Origin: Phycisphaerae bacterium
GTDB taxonomy: Bacteria; Planctomycetota; Phycisphaerae; Phycisphaerales; UBA1924
Reading direction: 5' to 3'
Assembly (NCBI GenBank): GCA_016793805.1
Contig: JAEUIZ010000049.1
Span: 1 to 64,000, forward strand
Length of the DNA: 64,000 nucleotides
Shown here: piece after piece, positions 18,701-27,315 of the stretch
Layout: the number at the start of each line of letters is the position of its first letter
Position numbering within the stretch: the stretch's first letter is position 1
Notes under the pieces: model-generated
What the model was told of the DNA's origin: nothing
The model's database searches: none
What the model saw: the letters and a program-made list of their open reading frames with translations, nothing else
Position numbers and translations under genes: made by a program

Positions 18701-20086
18701 ATGAGCGCGATTCAAGAGTTCCACTGGGAGCCGCAGCCCGAGGCTCAGAAACTGGTGGATGAACTGGTGGCGACGGTGGTGGAGCGGTGCGCCGGCGCGG
18801 CGACGCTGGCGAAGCGGATGGTGCACGACACGGGGACGCGGCTGAAGGACTGGCTGGACACGATCACGGCGTTGCGGACGCCGGCGCTGCGAGCGAGGCT
18901 GCTGGACGTGGGGTTCGAGCGTCGGGCGATGCCGGGCGCGCCGGATTGCTTCGTGCACCAGGGTGGCCTGTTCCCTCGGATCGTGCTGGAGGATCGTGCG
19001 GCGACGCGGCTGTTTGTGAAGGTCGATTCGGTGATTGACTTCCTCTCGGCGTGGCACATCGCCGATGATCCGCGGACGGCGACGGACAACGTGGAGGGCG
19101 ATCCGGCGAGCCCGATGCGGCAGGCGCGGGCGTTCATGGGCGACGGGGCGGAGGTCTGGGTGGTGGAGCGGCACGGGTATCGCGGGTTTGTGGCGCCCAA
19201 GCCGGACGCGGAGCGTGCGATGCTGAGGCTGCGACACATCGAGGTGTTCCGGCGGCGGGCGCGGGACTTCGACTCGGACTCGGCGGGCCTCGATCACGTG
19301 GATCGGCTGGTGGACGCGGCGATCGCGGACCTGGGCGAGGACGTGGCGTGCGCGGCGTTTTTCGAGGCGGAGCGGGAGTACTGGCTCCGCCGGAACCGTG
19401 CGGCGCAGGTGCAGAAGTCGCGGCAGGACAAGTTGGGGCTGGGCTGGGCGAACCACGACCACCACACGTACCGCTCGTCGCGCGAGTGCTTCACGCGGCT
19501 GGTGGCGCTGTTCGAGAAACTGGGCTTCAAGGCGAGAGAGCGGTTCTATGCGGGCGAGGAGGCGGGGTGGGGCGCGCAGGTGCTGGAGCAGCCGGAGGCG
19601 GGGATCACGATCTTTGCGGACGTGGACCTGTCGCCGGAGGAGGTGCTGGGGAACTTTGCGCACGAGCCGCTGGAGCCGCGGAAGGAGTTGGGGACGGTGG
19701 GGCTGTGGTGCGGGCTGCACGGGGAGGCGATCCTGCAGGCGGGGATGCACCACCTGGAGTGCCAGTTCGACTTCGAGGCGCTGAAGGACCAACTGGAGGC
19801 GGCGCACATCGACACGATGGACCCGTTCACGAGTTTCCCGTACCTGCGTCAGGCGTTCACGGCGGGTGAGCGGTGGCCTGTGGCGGAGAAGCGGATCGCG
19901 CGGCTGCTGTCGGCGGGGCTGATCACGCCGGCGCAGGCGGCGCAGTTCAGGGCGCAGGGGGCGATCGGGTCGCACCTGGAGAACCTGGAGCGCAACGACG
20001 GGTTCAAGGGATTCAACCAGAAGGGCATCAGCGAGATCATCTCGAAGACGGACCCGCGGCGGCAGGCGCAGTTGATCGGCGCGTAG
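18701..20086 (+). CDS. Protein of unknown function with a His-rich NHDHHTYRSS motif
   Basis: 461 residues; soluble, no signal peptide or membrane helix. I do not recognise the family. Visible features: a largely helical N-terminal half, then around 251-310 the motif NHDHHTYRSS (His252, Asp253, His254, His255) followed by a helix and strands in the order seen in vicinal-oxygen-chelate (glyoxalase-like) modules, and a second His pair in GMHHLECQFDFE near 348-359. The C-terminus (about 395-461) is helical and ends in a lysine-rich segment. A metal site is plausible but unproven. The EamA transporter gene follows within 34-85 nt on the same strand, so the two may be co-transcribed. Confidence 0.85.
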   Translation: MSAIQEFHWEPQPEAQKLVDELVATVVERCAGAATLAKRMVHDTGTRLKDWLDTITALRTPALRARLLDVGFERRAMPGAPDCFVHQGGLFPRIVLEDRAATRLFVKVDSVIDFLSAWHIADDPRTATDNVEGDPASPMRQARAFMGDGAEVWVVERHGYRGFVAPKPDAERAMLRLRHIEVFRRRARDFDSDSAGLDHVDRLVDAAIADLGEDVACAAFFEAEREYWLRRNRAAQVQKSRQDKLGLGWANHDHHTYRSSRECFTRLVALFEKLGFKARERFYAGEEAGWGAQVLEQPEAGITIFADVDLSPEEVLGNFAHEPLEPRKELGTVGLWCGLHGEAILQAGMHHLECQFDFEALKDQLEAAHIDTMDPFTSFPYLRQAFTAGERWPVAEKRIARLLSAGLITPAQAAQFRAQGAIGSHLENLERNDGFKGFNQKGISEIISKTDPRRQAQLIGA

Positions 20087-20171
20087 CCGATGTCGTTCGG
20101 CGGCGGCGCGGGGTGGACGCGTGGCCGACGTTGCCGGCTGGCGGTTTGGGATCACGGCGCACGCGGACTCC

Positions 20172-21221
20172 ATGACGACCACGCGTCAATCCGACGGACT
20201 CTGGCCGCGGTTTGGCGCGATGGTCACGATCGTGATGACGCTCCTGGGGTGGTCGAGCGTGCCGCTGTTTCTGCGGCATTTCTCGGGGATGATCGACGTC
20301 TGGACGAGCAACGGGTGGCGGTACGGGATGAGCGCGCTGCTGTGGCTCCCGGTGCTGGTTGTCGGGGTTGCGCGGAAGCGGCTGCCGCGGCGGTTGTGGC
20401 GCGCGGCGCTGGTCCCCGCGGCGATCAACTGCGTCTCGCAGATGGCGTTCTGCTGGACGTTCTACACGATCGACCCGGGGCTGGCGACGTTCGGGCTGAG
20501 GTCGAACATCGTGTTCGCGACGATCGGGGCGGCGGTGCTGTTCGCCAACGAGCGCCGGGTGGTGCGTTCGCGGGGGTTCCTGGTGGGACTGGGGATGGTG
20601 GTCGGGGGGACGCTGGGGACGATGGTGCTGGGGCAGTCGCTGCCGCGCGGGGCGACGCTGGTGGGGATCGTGCTGGCGGTGAGCAGCGGGGCGGGATTCG
20701 CGGCGTACGCGCTGGCGGTGCGGCACTACATGAAGGGGATCGACGCGATCACGTCGTTCGCGGCGATCAGCCTGTACACGGCGGTGGGGATGGTGGGGCT
20801 GATGGTGGTGCTGGGCGAGGGAGCGGGAGTGCGGGCGATCGAGTTGCTGCGGATGCCGCTGGTGGTGGGGGGTGTGGGGGTGCCGGGCGGGCAGTTCACG
20901 TTCCTGTTTCTGTCGGCGGTGGTGGGGATCGCGCTGGGGCACGTGTTCTACTACTACAGCATCAGCCGGCTGGGGGTGGCGGTCTCGGCGGGGGTGGTGC
21001 AGTTGCAGCCGTTCATCGTGTCGCTGGCGTCGCACGGGCTGTTCGGCGAGGTGTTGACGGGCCCGCAGTGGGCGTGCGGGTCGGTGGCGATCATGGGGGC
21101 CGGGGTCATGCTGCTGGTGCAGCATCGGTTGAATCGGCGTTCGCGGGAGCCGTTCGCGGAGTTGCCGCCGGACGCGGTGGCGGCGTCGGCTCTGGCGGAG
21201 TCGGATCGTCCCGGACGATGA
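20172..21221 (+). CDS. EamA/DMT-family transporter
   Basis: 349 residues from ATG 20172 (a GTG at 20121 would add 17). Ten hydrophobic segments arranged as two five-helix EamA repeats, with typical repeat features such as GLATFGLRSNIVFATIGAAVLF and GVAVSAGVVQLQPFIVSLAS at the equivalent points of each half. Members of the drug/metabolite transporter superfamily export amino acids, metabolites or drugs; the substrate cannot be told from sequence. The 3' end overlaps the convergent MFS gene by 116 bp, and that overlap encodes the hydrophilic C-terminal tail (RRSREPFAELPPDAV...). Confidence 0.92.
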   Translation: MTTTRQSDGLWPRFGAMVTIVMTLLGWSSVPLFLRHFSGMIDVWTSNGWRYGMSALLWLPVLVVGVARKRLPRRLWRAALVPAAINCVSQMAFCWTFYTIDPGLATFGLRSNIVFATIGAAVLFANERRVVRSRGFLVGLGMVVGGTLGTMVLGQSLPRGATLVGIVLAVSSGAGFAAYALAVRHYMKGIDAITSFAAISLYTAVGMVGLMVVLGEGAGVRAIELLRMPLVVGGVGVPGGQFTFLFLSAVVGIALGHVFYYYSISRLGVAVSAGVVQLQPFIVSLASHGLFGEVLTGPQWACGSVAIMGAGVMLLVQHRLNRRSREPFAELPPDAVAASALAESDRPGR

Positions 21222-22557
21222 GGACGCCGAGTCGTCGGAGTTGGGGCCAGGCGAGGGCGACGCCGGCGACGACGAGGAGGGTGCCGACGCCACCGCTGAC
21301 GACGCTGAACATGGCGCCGACGGTGGCGCCGAACCAACGGGCGGCGAGGCTGGCGACGGCGCCGGACTCGAAGCCGCCGAGTTCGTTGCTGCACTCGATG
21401 AAGACGCTGTTGACGGTCCCGACGCGGCCTCGGAGGTGGTCCGGGGTGCGGGCCTGGACGAGGACGTGACGGATGACGACGCTGATGTTGTCGAGGGCGC
21501 CCCCGAGCCCGAGGGCGACGATGGAGAGCATGAAGTTGGCGGAGACCCCGAAGATGATCATGCAGAGGCCGTAGCCGGCGACGGCGAGGAGGAGCGTTCG
21601 GCCGGAGCGTTTGAACGGAGGGCGATGGGCGAGGACGAGGGCCATGAGGAGGGCGCCGACGAAGGGTGCGGCGCGGAGGGCGCCGTAGCCGACGGCCTCG
21701 ACGCCGAGGACCTCCTTGGCGTATTGGGGGAGGAGTGCGGTGGCGCCGCCGAAGAGGACGGCGAGGAGGTCGAGGGTGATGACGGCGAGGACGAGTTTCT
21801 CGCGGCGGATGTGCCGGAGGCCGGCGAGGGCGGACTCGAGGGAGAGGGGCCCGGCGGGCGGGCCTGTGGTCTTGCGCGGCTCGAGCCAACCGGCGGTGAG
21901 GGCGAGGGTGGCGCAGAGGACGGCGGTGCAGAGGTAGACGGGCCAGACCTGGCCTGTGAGGACGATGAGGCCGCCGGAGGCGAGCGGCCCGACGATGGCG
22001 GAGAACTGGAAGACCCCGCTGTTCCAGGTGATGGCGTTGTGGAAGGTGTCGGCGGGGACGAGGGCGGGGAGGAGGGAGCTGCGGGTTGGGCCGTTGAAGG
22101 ATCGGGCACACCCCGCGACGAAGATGAGCGCGAAGAGGACCCAGATCGGGGCGTGGGCCCAGGAGGCGACGGCGAGGACGATGGCGGCGAGGGCGAAGGC
22201 GATCTGCGTGACGATGAGGATGGTCTTGCGCGAGAGGGTGTCGATGATCTGGCCGGCGATGAGGGCGAGTGCGACGACGGGGGCTGCGCGGACGAGCCCG
22301 ACCAGGCCGAGGTACCAGGAACTCTCGGTGCGTTGCCAGACCTCCCACCCGATGGCGGCGGAGAGCATCTGGAGCCCGGTGCTGGAGCAGACGAACCCGG
22401 AGGCGAAGAGGCGGTAGTTGGGGAGCCGGAGTGCGGCGTAGGGGTCGTGGGGGCGCTCGGAGGCGACCTCATGGACGAACGACTCCGGCTCGATCTCCGG
22501 CCCGGCGGAGCGGTGCTCCTCCGGGGGCACGGGGGTGCGGTCTGGTGGCTGGGGCAC
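21106..22557 (-). CDS. MFS transporter, EntS-like subgroup
   Basis: About 483 residues. Twelve membrane segments. The N-terminal half has LRLPNYRLFASGFVCSSTG, GLVGLVRAAPVVALALIAG, the loop DTLSRKTILI and GCARSFNGPTRSSLLPALVP, typical of the MFS_3/EntS exporter subgroup (siderophore, macrolide or multidrug export). The C-terminal tail is Pro/Ala-rich and lies in the 116-bp overlap with the EamA gene. Start uncertain: a TTG at 22566 is possible, but a TACGCT -10-like box (22571-22566) overlaps it, so the GTG at 22557, 8 nt past the box, is preferred. Confidence 0.92.
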   Translation of the reverse strand: MPQPPDRTPVPPEEHRSAGPEIEPESFVHEVASERPHDPYAALRLPNYRLFASGFVCSSTGLQMLSAAIGWEVWQRTESSWYLGLVGLVRAAPVVALALIAGQIIDTLSRKTILIVTQIAFALAAIVLAVASWAHAPIWVLFALIFVAGCARSFNGPTRSSLLPALVPADTFHNAITWNSGVFQFSAIVGPLASGGLIVLTGQVWPVYLCTAVLCATLALTAGWLEPRKTTGPPAGPLSLESALAGLRHIRREKLVLAVITLDLLAVLFGGATALLPQYAKEVLGVEAVGYGALRAAPFVGALLMALVLAHRPPFKRSGRTLLLAVAGYGLCMIIFGVSANFMLSIVALGLGGALDNISVVIRHVLVQARTPDHLRGRVGTVNSVFIECSNELGGFESGAVASLAARWFGATVGAMFSVVSGGVGTLLVVAGVALAWPQLRRLGVLIVRDDPTPPEPTPPPRPAATPRTAPANADSTDAAPAA

Positions 22558-22650
22558 GACGGGCAAGCGTAAACCGGGCGCGGCGAGGAGGCGAGGGATC
22601 AGACGCGCGGGCGGGCCGGCGGTTCCATCGGGCGAGCAAGTCCTGCGGCG

Positions 22651-23118
22651 TTACAGTTTTTTCTTGGTGTCCTCGTCGTCGTCGTCGAGGAAGTCGAAGT
22701 CGAGGTCGGAGATGCTGGTGCCCTCGTTGGCGTCGTCGTCGAGGCCGCCCTTGGCGTTGCCCTTGACGGTGGTGGCGGCGGCGGGCTTGGCGCCCTGAGA
22801 GAGCGCCTTTTTGGGGTCAAAGGAAGCGGGTTTGCCGTCGATGCACACGACGAAGATAGCGGGACCGACGGAGATGATGGAGCCGGCGGAGAGGTCGGCC
22901 TCGCGGACGCGGTGCTGATCGACGTAGGTGCCGTTGGAGGAGCCGAGGTCGCGGAGTTTGAGGGAGGAGCCGTCGAGGACGATCTCGCAGTGTTCGCGGG
23001 AGACGGAGGCGGAGGGGATGCGCACGTCGCATCCGGCCTGGCGGCCGAAGAGCAGCCGAGCCCGCTTCATGGGGACGTCCTTGGTCCTGCCGTCGGGCGT
23101 CACATAGACAAGGGTCAC
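22651..23118 (-). CDS. FHA-domain protein with an acidic C-terminal tail
   Basis: About 155 residues. The FHA domain (about 20-90) has the full signature: GRQAGCDVRIPSASVSREHC, LRDLGSSNGTYVD and a following strand, so it should bind phosphothreonine peptides. The last 30 residues are almost all Asp, Glu, Ser and Thr, ending in KKKL. The coding strand there carries a GTC/GAC triplet repeat (22671-22690), which might vary in length. The start is a GTG at 23118 or 23124; the reading frame stays open upstream but would run into the divergent hemW gene. No kinase or phosphatase gene is adjacent. Confidence 0.88.
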   Translation of the reverse strand: MTLVYVTPDGRTKDVPMKRARLLFGRQAGCDVRIPSASVSREHCEIVLDGSSLKLRDLGSSNGTYVDQHRVREADLSAGSIISVGPAIFVVCIDGKPASFDPKKALSQGAKPAAATTVKGNAKGGLDDDANEGTSISDLDFDFLDDDDEDTKKKL

Positions 23119-23204
23119 GTGCACTGGGGCTACCCTGAGGCGCGGGAGGTGCAAGCGGCGGACGGTTCCGCCGAGGTCGGGCAAGGGCCGCACCACCCTC
23201 GCCG

Positions 23205-24446
23205 ATGATGCAGCGTACCGCCATTTCGGTGCTCGGGCAACGCGCCCCCCACCCGCTGCGGAAGGCCGGGCCGGCGGCGGCGGTGCGGTCGCTCTATATC
23301 CACGTCCCATTCTGCGCGCACAAGTGCCACTACTGCGACTTCTACTCGCTGGTGGACACGCAGGATCGACAAGAGGCGTTTGTCTCCCGACTGTGTTCCG
23401 AACTGGAGGCGTTGTCTGAGGCAACGGGGGCGCCCGGGCTCGAGACGATCTTTATCGGGGGCGGGACGCCGAGTTTGCTGGGGGTCCCGCTGTGGCGGCG
23501 GCTGCTGTCGGAGTTGGAACGGCGGTTTGATCTCTGGGCGATGAGGCCGGGCGGGGGCGGCGAGTTCACGGTCGAGTGCAACCCGGAGTCGGTGACGCGG
23601 GAGTTGCTGGACGTTCTGGTGGCGGGGGGCGTGTCGCGTGTGAGCATGGGGGCGCAGTCGTTCAATCGGCGGCACCTGGCGACGCTGGAGCGGCGACACG
23701 ACCCGGCGGAGGTGTCGCGGGCGATCGACGCGGCGCGGGCCGTGGGGATCAGGAGGCAGTCGATCGACCTGATCTCGTCGATCCCGGGGCAGACGGTGAG
23801 CGAGTTGCGGGAGGACCTGTCGGCGGCGGTGGGGCTGGGCACGTCGCACCTGTCGTGCTACACGCTGACGTACGAGCCGAGGACGGCCATGACGGCGCGG
23901 CTGGAGCGAGGGGAGTTTGCGAGGGCGGACGAGGAGACGGAGATCGAGATGTTCGAGGTGACGCTCGGGGCGATGCGGGCGGCGGGGCTGGAGCGGTACG
24001 AGGTGAGCAACTTTGCGAGGCCTGGGCAGGAGTGCCGGCACAACCTGGCGTACTGGCGGCAGGAGGAGTGGCTGGCGGCGGGTCCGAGCGCGTCGGGGCA
24101 CGTCGCGGGGCATCGGTGGAAGAACGTCCCGCGGCTGGATGACTACCTGGCGGGCGCGGGGCTGCCGGAGGTGGTGGACCACGAGCCGCCGGACGCGAGG
24201 CGGGCGCTGGCGGAGCGAATCATGACGGGGCTTCGGCTGGCGGAGGGGTTGGCGTGGGAGTGGGTGCGGGGGCGAGCGGCGGAGGTGTGCGGAGCGGCGA
24301 GCGCGGCAAGGTTGGACCGGGTGGCGGGGGCCGCGATGGAACGCGAGCAGGCGACGATCGTGGGAGGTCGGCTGCGGCTGACGGACGCGGGCTTTCTGCT
24401 GGCGGACACGATCGCGGCGGACCTGATGCGTGCGCTCAGGGCGTGA
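23205..24446 (+). CDS. hemW: HemW-like radical SAM protein (coproporphyrinogen III oxidase-like)
   Basis: 413 residues. Radical-SAM motif C37-x3-C41-x2-C44 in FCAHKCHYCDF, followed by FIGGGTPSLL, VECNPESV and RVSMGAQSF, as in the HemN/HemW group. The spacing and CHYCDF form fit HemW, a heme-trafficking or heme-chaperone protein, rather than the true oxygen-independent oxidase HemN, which has a longer N-terminus and an extra cysteine. The C-terminal HemN_C region includes AERIMTGLRLAEGL. Divergent from the FHA gene; the 3' end overlaps the convergent RluA-family gene by 11 bp. Confidence 0.93.
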   Translation: MMQRTAISVLGQRAPHPLRKAGPAAAVRSLYIHVPFCAHKCHYCDFYSLVDTQDRQEAFVSRLCSELEALSEATGAPGLETIFIGGGTPSLLGVPLWRRLLSELERRFDLWAMRPGGGGEFTVECNPESVTRELLDVLVAGGVSRVSMGAQSFNRRHLATLERRHDPAEVSRAIDAARAVGIRRQSIDLISSIPGQTVSELREDLSAAVGLGTSHLSCYTLTYEPRTAMTARLERGEFARADEETEIEMFEVTLGAMRAAGLERYEVSNFARPGQECRHNLAYWRQEEWLAAGPSASGHVAGHRWKNVPRLDDYLAGAGLPEVVDHEPPDARRALAERIMTGLRLAEGLAWEWVRGRAAEVCGAASAARLDRVAGAAMEREQATIVGGRLRLTDAGFLLADTIAADLMRALRA

Positions 24447-25209
24447 GCGGATCGCCGGTTTCCAAGGCGGGCGGAGGCTCGTCGGAGGGCTCGGAGGGCC
24501 TGGGAATGCCGAGTTTTTTGAGGAGCGCGGCGAGGTCGCGCGGCAGGGGCGCGCGCACGTCGAGGGGCGCGCCGGTGGTAGGGTGGGGGAGGATGATGCG
24601 ATGGGCGTGGAGGGCGAGGCGGTGGCGTGCGGGCGTGCCGTAGTCGGGGTCGCCGAGGATGGGGGCGTGGATGGAGGCGAGGTGGACGCGGACCTGGTGC
24701 AGACGGCCGGTGACGGGTCGGCACTCGACGAGGGCGGCGGCGTCGCGCGGGGCCCGGGCGAGGACGCGGAAGGCGGTGATGGCGGGCTTGCCCTTGGGGG
24801 AGATGGAAGCGGTCTTGCGGTCGCGGGTCTGTTCGAGGATGGGTCGGCGGATGACGCCGCTGTCGCGGGAGGGGGGCGGGGAGACGACGGCCCAGTAGAA
24901 CTTCTTGACGGCGCGGCGTTCGAAGGCGAGTCGGAGGGCGTCGTAGGCGGGAACGCGGAGGCCGACGATGACGAGCCCGCTGGTGGGACGGTCGAGGCGG
25001 TGGAGGAGCCCGAAGTCGCGGTGGCGGCCGAGGTTCTGGAGTCGAGGACCGAAGCGAGCGAAGAGCCCGTTGAGGAGGGTGTCGTCGAGGTGTCCGAGGC
25101 CGGGCTGGGTCGGGACGCCGGCGGGCTTGTCGGCGACGAGGAGGTCGTCGTCCTGGTACCGGATGGTGATGGGGACGCGGTCGTTGGGCGCGATGGTGAG
25201 GCTGGGCAT
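24436..25209 (-). CDS. RluA-family pseudouridine synthase
   Basis: 257 residues from ATG 25209, which lies 2 nt after the stop of the pgl gene. Converts a uridine in rRNA or tRNA to pseudouridine. Family motif I DLLVADKPAGVPTQPG, motif II HRLDRPTSGLVIVG with the catalytic Asp, and motif III RPVTGRLHQVRVHLA are all intact. There is no S4 RNA-binding domain, so it resembles RluA/TruC rather than RluC/RluD; the target site cannot be assigned. The C-terminus is a short Pro/Glu-rich tail reaching into the convergent hemW gene. Confidence 0.93.
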   Translation of the reverse strand: MPSLTIAPNDRVPITIRYQDDDLLVADKPAGVPTQPGLGHLDDTLLNGLFARFGPRLQNLGRHRDFGLLHRLDRPTSGLVIVGLRVPAYDALRLAFERRAVKKFYWAVVSPPPSRDSGVIRRPILEQTRDRKTASISPKGKPAITAFRVLARAPRDAAALVECRPVTGRLHQVRVHLASIHAPILGDPDYGTPARHRLALHAHRIILPHPTTGAPLDVRAPLPRDLAALLKKLGIPRPSEPSDEPPPALETGDPLTP

Positions 25210-25211
25210 GG

Positions 25212-26018
25212 TTACGTCGGGCAGGCGGCGAGGTCGAGGTACCACCGCAGTTCGCCGCCGACGGGACGGACGCCGAGGATGGGCAGGTCGTGGACGGGAT
25301 CGGTGTGGCGGACGACGCGTGCGATGGTGTCGCGCTTGGAGGGGCCGGAGACGAGCACGGCGACGAAGCGAGCGGCGTTGATGAGGTCGAAGGTCATGGT
25401 GACGCGATCCGGCGGGGTGACGGCGGGCCCGTCGTTGATGACGACGAGGCGTCCGCGGGCGTCGAGGGCAGGGGAGCGTGGGAAGAGGCTGGCGGTGTGG
25501 CCGTCGGAGCCCATGCCGAGGAGGACGAAGTCGAGGCGGTCGTGGCCCTTCTCTCGCCAGGCGAGGGACTCGCGGAGTTCGGCCTCGTAGAGGTCGTCGG
25601 CGTCGGGCTCGAGGGCGCGGATGGGATGGACCTGATCTTTGGGAATGTCGGAGTGGGCGACGACGGTCTCGTGGATCATCTTGAAGTTGCAGCGGTCGTC
25701 GTCCATCGGGACGCGGCGTTCATCGACGACCCAGAGGTGGGTCCGTTTCCAGGGGAAGTCTCGGCAGAGCGGGTCGTACATGAGGCGGCGGTAGAGGGGC
25801 TCGGGCGTTTTGCCGCCGGAGAGGGCGAGGTGGAAGTCGCCGAAGGTTCGGACGCAGTTTTTGGCGTGGAGGACGAGGTCTGCGGCGACGGCGTCGAGCC
25901 ATTCGTCCTCGGAAGCGCGGACGATGACGGTGCCGGGGAGCGCGGGCCGGGGGAGCGCCGGGGCGACCTCGATGGGCGCGGCGTCAAAGGACCGGGGCGT
26001 GCCGGCGGGGTCGGGCAT
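25212..26018 (-). CDS. pgl: 6-phosphogluconolactonase (DevB type)
   Basis: 268 residues. Hydrolyses 6-phosphogluconolactone to 6-phosphogluconate, second step of the oxidative pentose phosphate pathway. Seen: FHLALSGGKTPEPLYRRL, WVVDERRVPMDDDRCNFKM and LLGMGSDGHTASLFP, the three conserved stretches of the glucosamine-6-phosphate isomerase/6PGL family; the last distinguishes Pgl from NagB. No zwf or gnd gene is nearby. The RluA-family gene starts 2 nt after the stop, so the pair is probably co-transcribed. The first 35 residues are a Pro/Ala-rich extension. Confidence 0.95.
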   Translation of the reverse strand: MPDPAGTPRSFDAAPIEVAPALPRPALPGTVIVRASEDEWLDAVAADLVLHAKNCVRTFGDFHLALSGGKTPEPLYRRLMYDPLCRDFPWKRTHLWVVDERRVPMDDDRCNFKMIHETVVAHSDIPKDQVHPIRALEPDADDLYEAELRESLAWREKGHDRLDFVLLGMGSDGHTASLFPRSPALDARGRLVVINDGPAVTPPDRVTMTFDLINAARFVAVLVSGPSKRDTIARVVRHTDPVHDLPILGVRPVGGELRWYLDLAACPT

Positions 26019-26072
26019 GGGGGTATTGTGCCCGGTGCGGGGCGGTTGTGCCAGTGGTGGGGAGGGGGAGAT

Positions 26073-27224
26073 TCAGGCGAGGGCGTCGAGGAGTTCGGCG
26101 ATGCCTTGGCCTCGGGTGGCGACGGTCTCGATGATGGGGCGTTTGCCGGCGATGTCGCGGAGGTCGCGGACGAGTTCGTTCTCGCCCGGGTGGTCGGCCT
26201 TGTTGCAGACGAAGAGGTCGGCGATTTCGAGGATTCCGGCCTTGTCCATCTGGACGGCGTCGCCCATGCCTGGGGTGAGGACGACGACGGTTCGATCGAC
26301 GTGCTGGCGGATGCGGGTCTCGTTCTGGCCCGCGCCGACGGTCTCGACGAAGAGGGTGTCGAAGGGGTTGGCGGGGTCGGCGGCGCCGATGAGGTCGATG
26401 ATGTCGGGGAGGGCGTGGTAGTCCTCGCCGCTGATGGCGAGGCTGCGGTAGTAGACGCTCTCGTCGAGGGCGTTGAAGTCGACGCGGAGGCGGTCGCCCA
26501 GGAGCGCGCCGCTGGTGATGGGGGACATGGGATCGAAGGCGACGACGGCGGCGCGACCGGCGGCGTTGCCGGCCTTGGCGCGGCGGGTGTGCTCGCCGAC
26601 GAGTTGGGCGACGAGGGTGGACTTGCCGGCGCCGGGCGCGCCGGTGATGCCGATGACACGCTTGGGTCGGCGACGAGCGGCGCCGGGGCGGAGGGACTTG
26701 CCGTCGTGGGCGAGGGAGATGTCGCGGGCGAGTTGGGCGGTGGGGTGGGAGGACTCGACCGCGGGCGTGCGGGGGCGGGCGGCCTCGCGGACGGCGGCGA
26801 CGATGTCGAGGAGTCCGGTGCCGGTGGTGAAGCATCGAGCGACGCCGGATGCGAGGAGTGTTGGGATGTCCTCTTGGGGGAGGATGCCGCCCATGTAGAC
26901 GGGGATACCTGGGCGGCCGAGGTCCTTGAGTGCGGCGAGGAGTTTGGGCCCGAGGACGAGGTGGGAGTTGGACATCATGGAGGCGGCGATGCAGTCGCAG
27001 TCCTCGTCGCGGGCGGAGATGGCGAGGGAGCGCGGGGTCTGCCAGAGGCCGGAGTAGATGACGTGGACGCCGGAGTCGCGGAGGGCACGTGCGATGACCT
27101 TGACGCCGCGGTCGTGCCCGTCGAGGCCCATCTTGCCGAGGAGGACACGCGGGCGGTGGGGGAGGTCGGCGCAGCGGTCCTTTTTCTCGAACTCGGTGGT
27201 GGGATGGTTGAGGGCGGTGGTCAT
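26073..27224 (-). CDS. Cobalamin-binding domain fused to a MeaB/ArgK-type G-protein chaperone
   Basis: 383 residues. Residues 24-150 are a B12-binding domain of the acyl-CoA mutase type: LDGHDRG (35-40) supplies His37 as lower axial cobalt ligand, with SMMSNSH and YMGGILP following. Residues 187-383 are a MeaB/MMAA GTPase: P-loop GAPGAGKST (195-203), DPMSP, ETVGAGQNE, TPGMGDAVQMDKAGI and NKAD (341-344). This is the order of the N-terminal half of IcmF (B12 domain, then G domain), but the mutase barrel is absent and no mutase subunit is in the window. Likely role: cofactor-carrying and chaperone part of a split isobutyryl-CoA-type or methylmalonyl-CoA-type mutase. A TACCAT box lies 6 nt before ATG. 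Confidence 0.9.
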   Translation of the reverse strand: MTTALNHPTTEFEKKDRCADLPHRPRVLLGKMGLDGHDRGVKVIARALRDSGVHVIYSGLWQTPRSLAISARDEDCDCIAASMMSNSHLVLGPKLLAALKDLGRPGIPVYMGGILPQEDIPTLLASGVARCFTTGTGLLDIVAAVREAARPRTPAVESSHPTAQLARDISLAHDGKSLRPGAARRRPKRVIGITGAPGAGKSTLVAQLVGEHTRRAKAGNAAGRAAVVAFDPMSPITSGALLGDRLRVDFNALDESVYYRSLAISGEDYHALPDIIDLIGAADPANPFDTLFVETVGAGQNETRIRQHVDRTVVVLTPGMGDAVQMDKAGILEIADLFVCNKADHPGENELVRDLRDIAGKRPIIETVATRGQGIAELLDALA

Positions 27225-27230
27225 GGGCGG

Positions 27231-27236
27231 ATGGTA
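27231..27236 (-). promoter_or_regulatory. -10-like box for a probable leaderless mRNA of the B12-GTPase gene
   Basis: TACCAT on the minus strand, 6 nt before the ATG at 27224. No convincing -35. Confidence 0.4.
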
Positions 27237-27315
27237 AGCGGTCGAGCCAGGGCGGCGCAGGGCAAGCGGGGGGGAGTTGGCGGTCGAGCGGGGGGCGGCG
27301 AGGTGCGAGGGCCGG

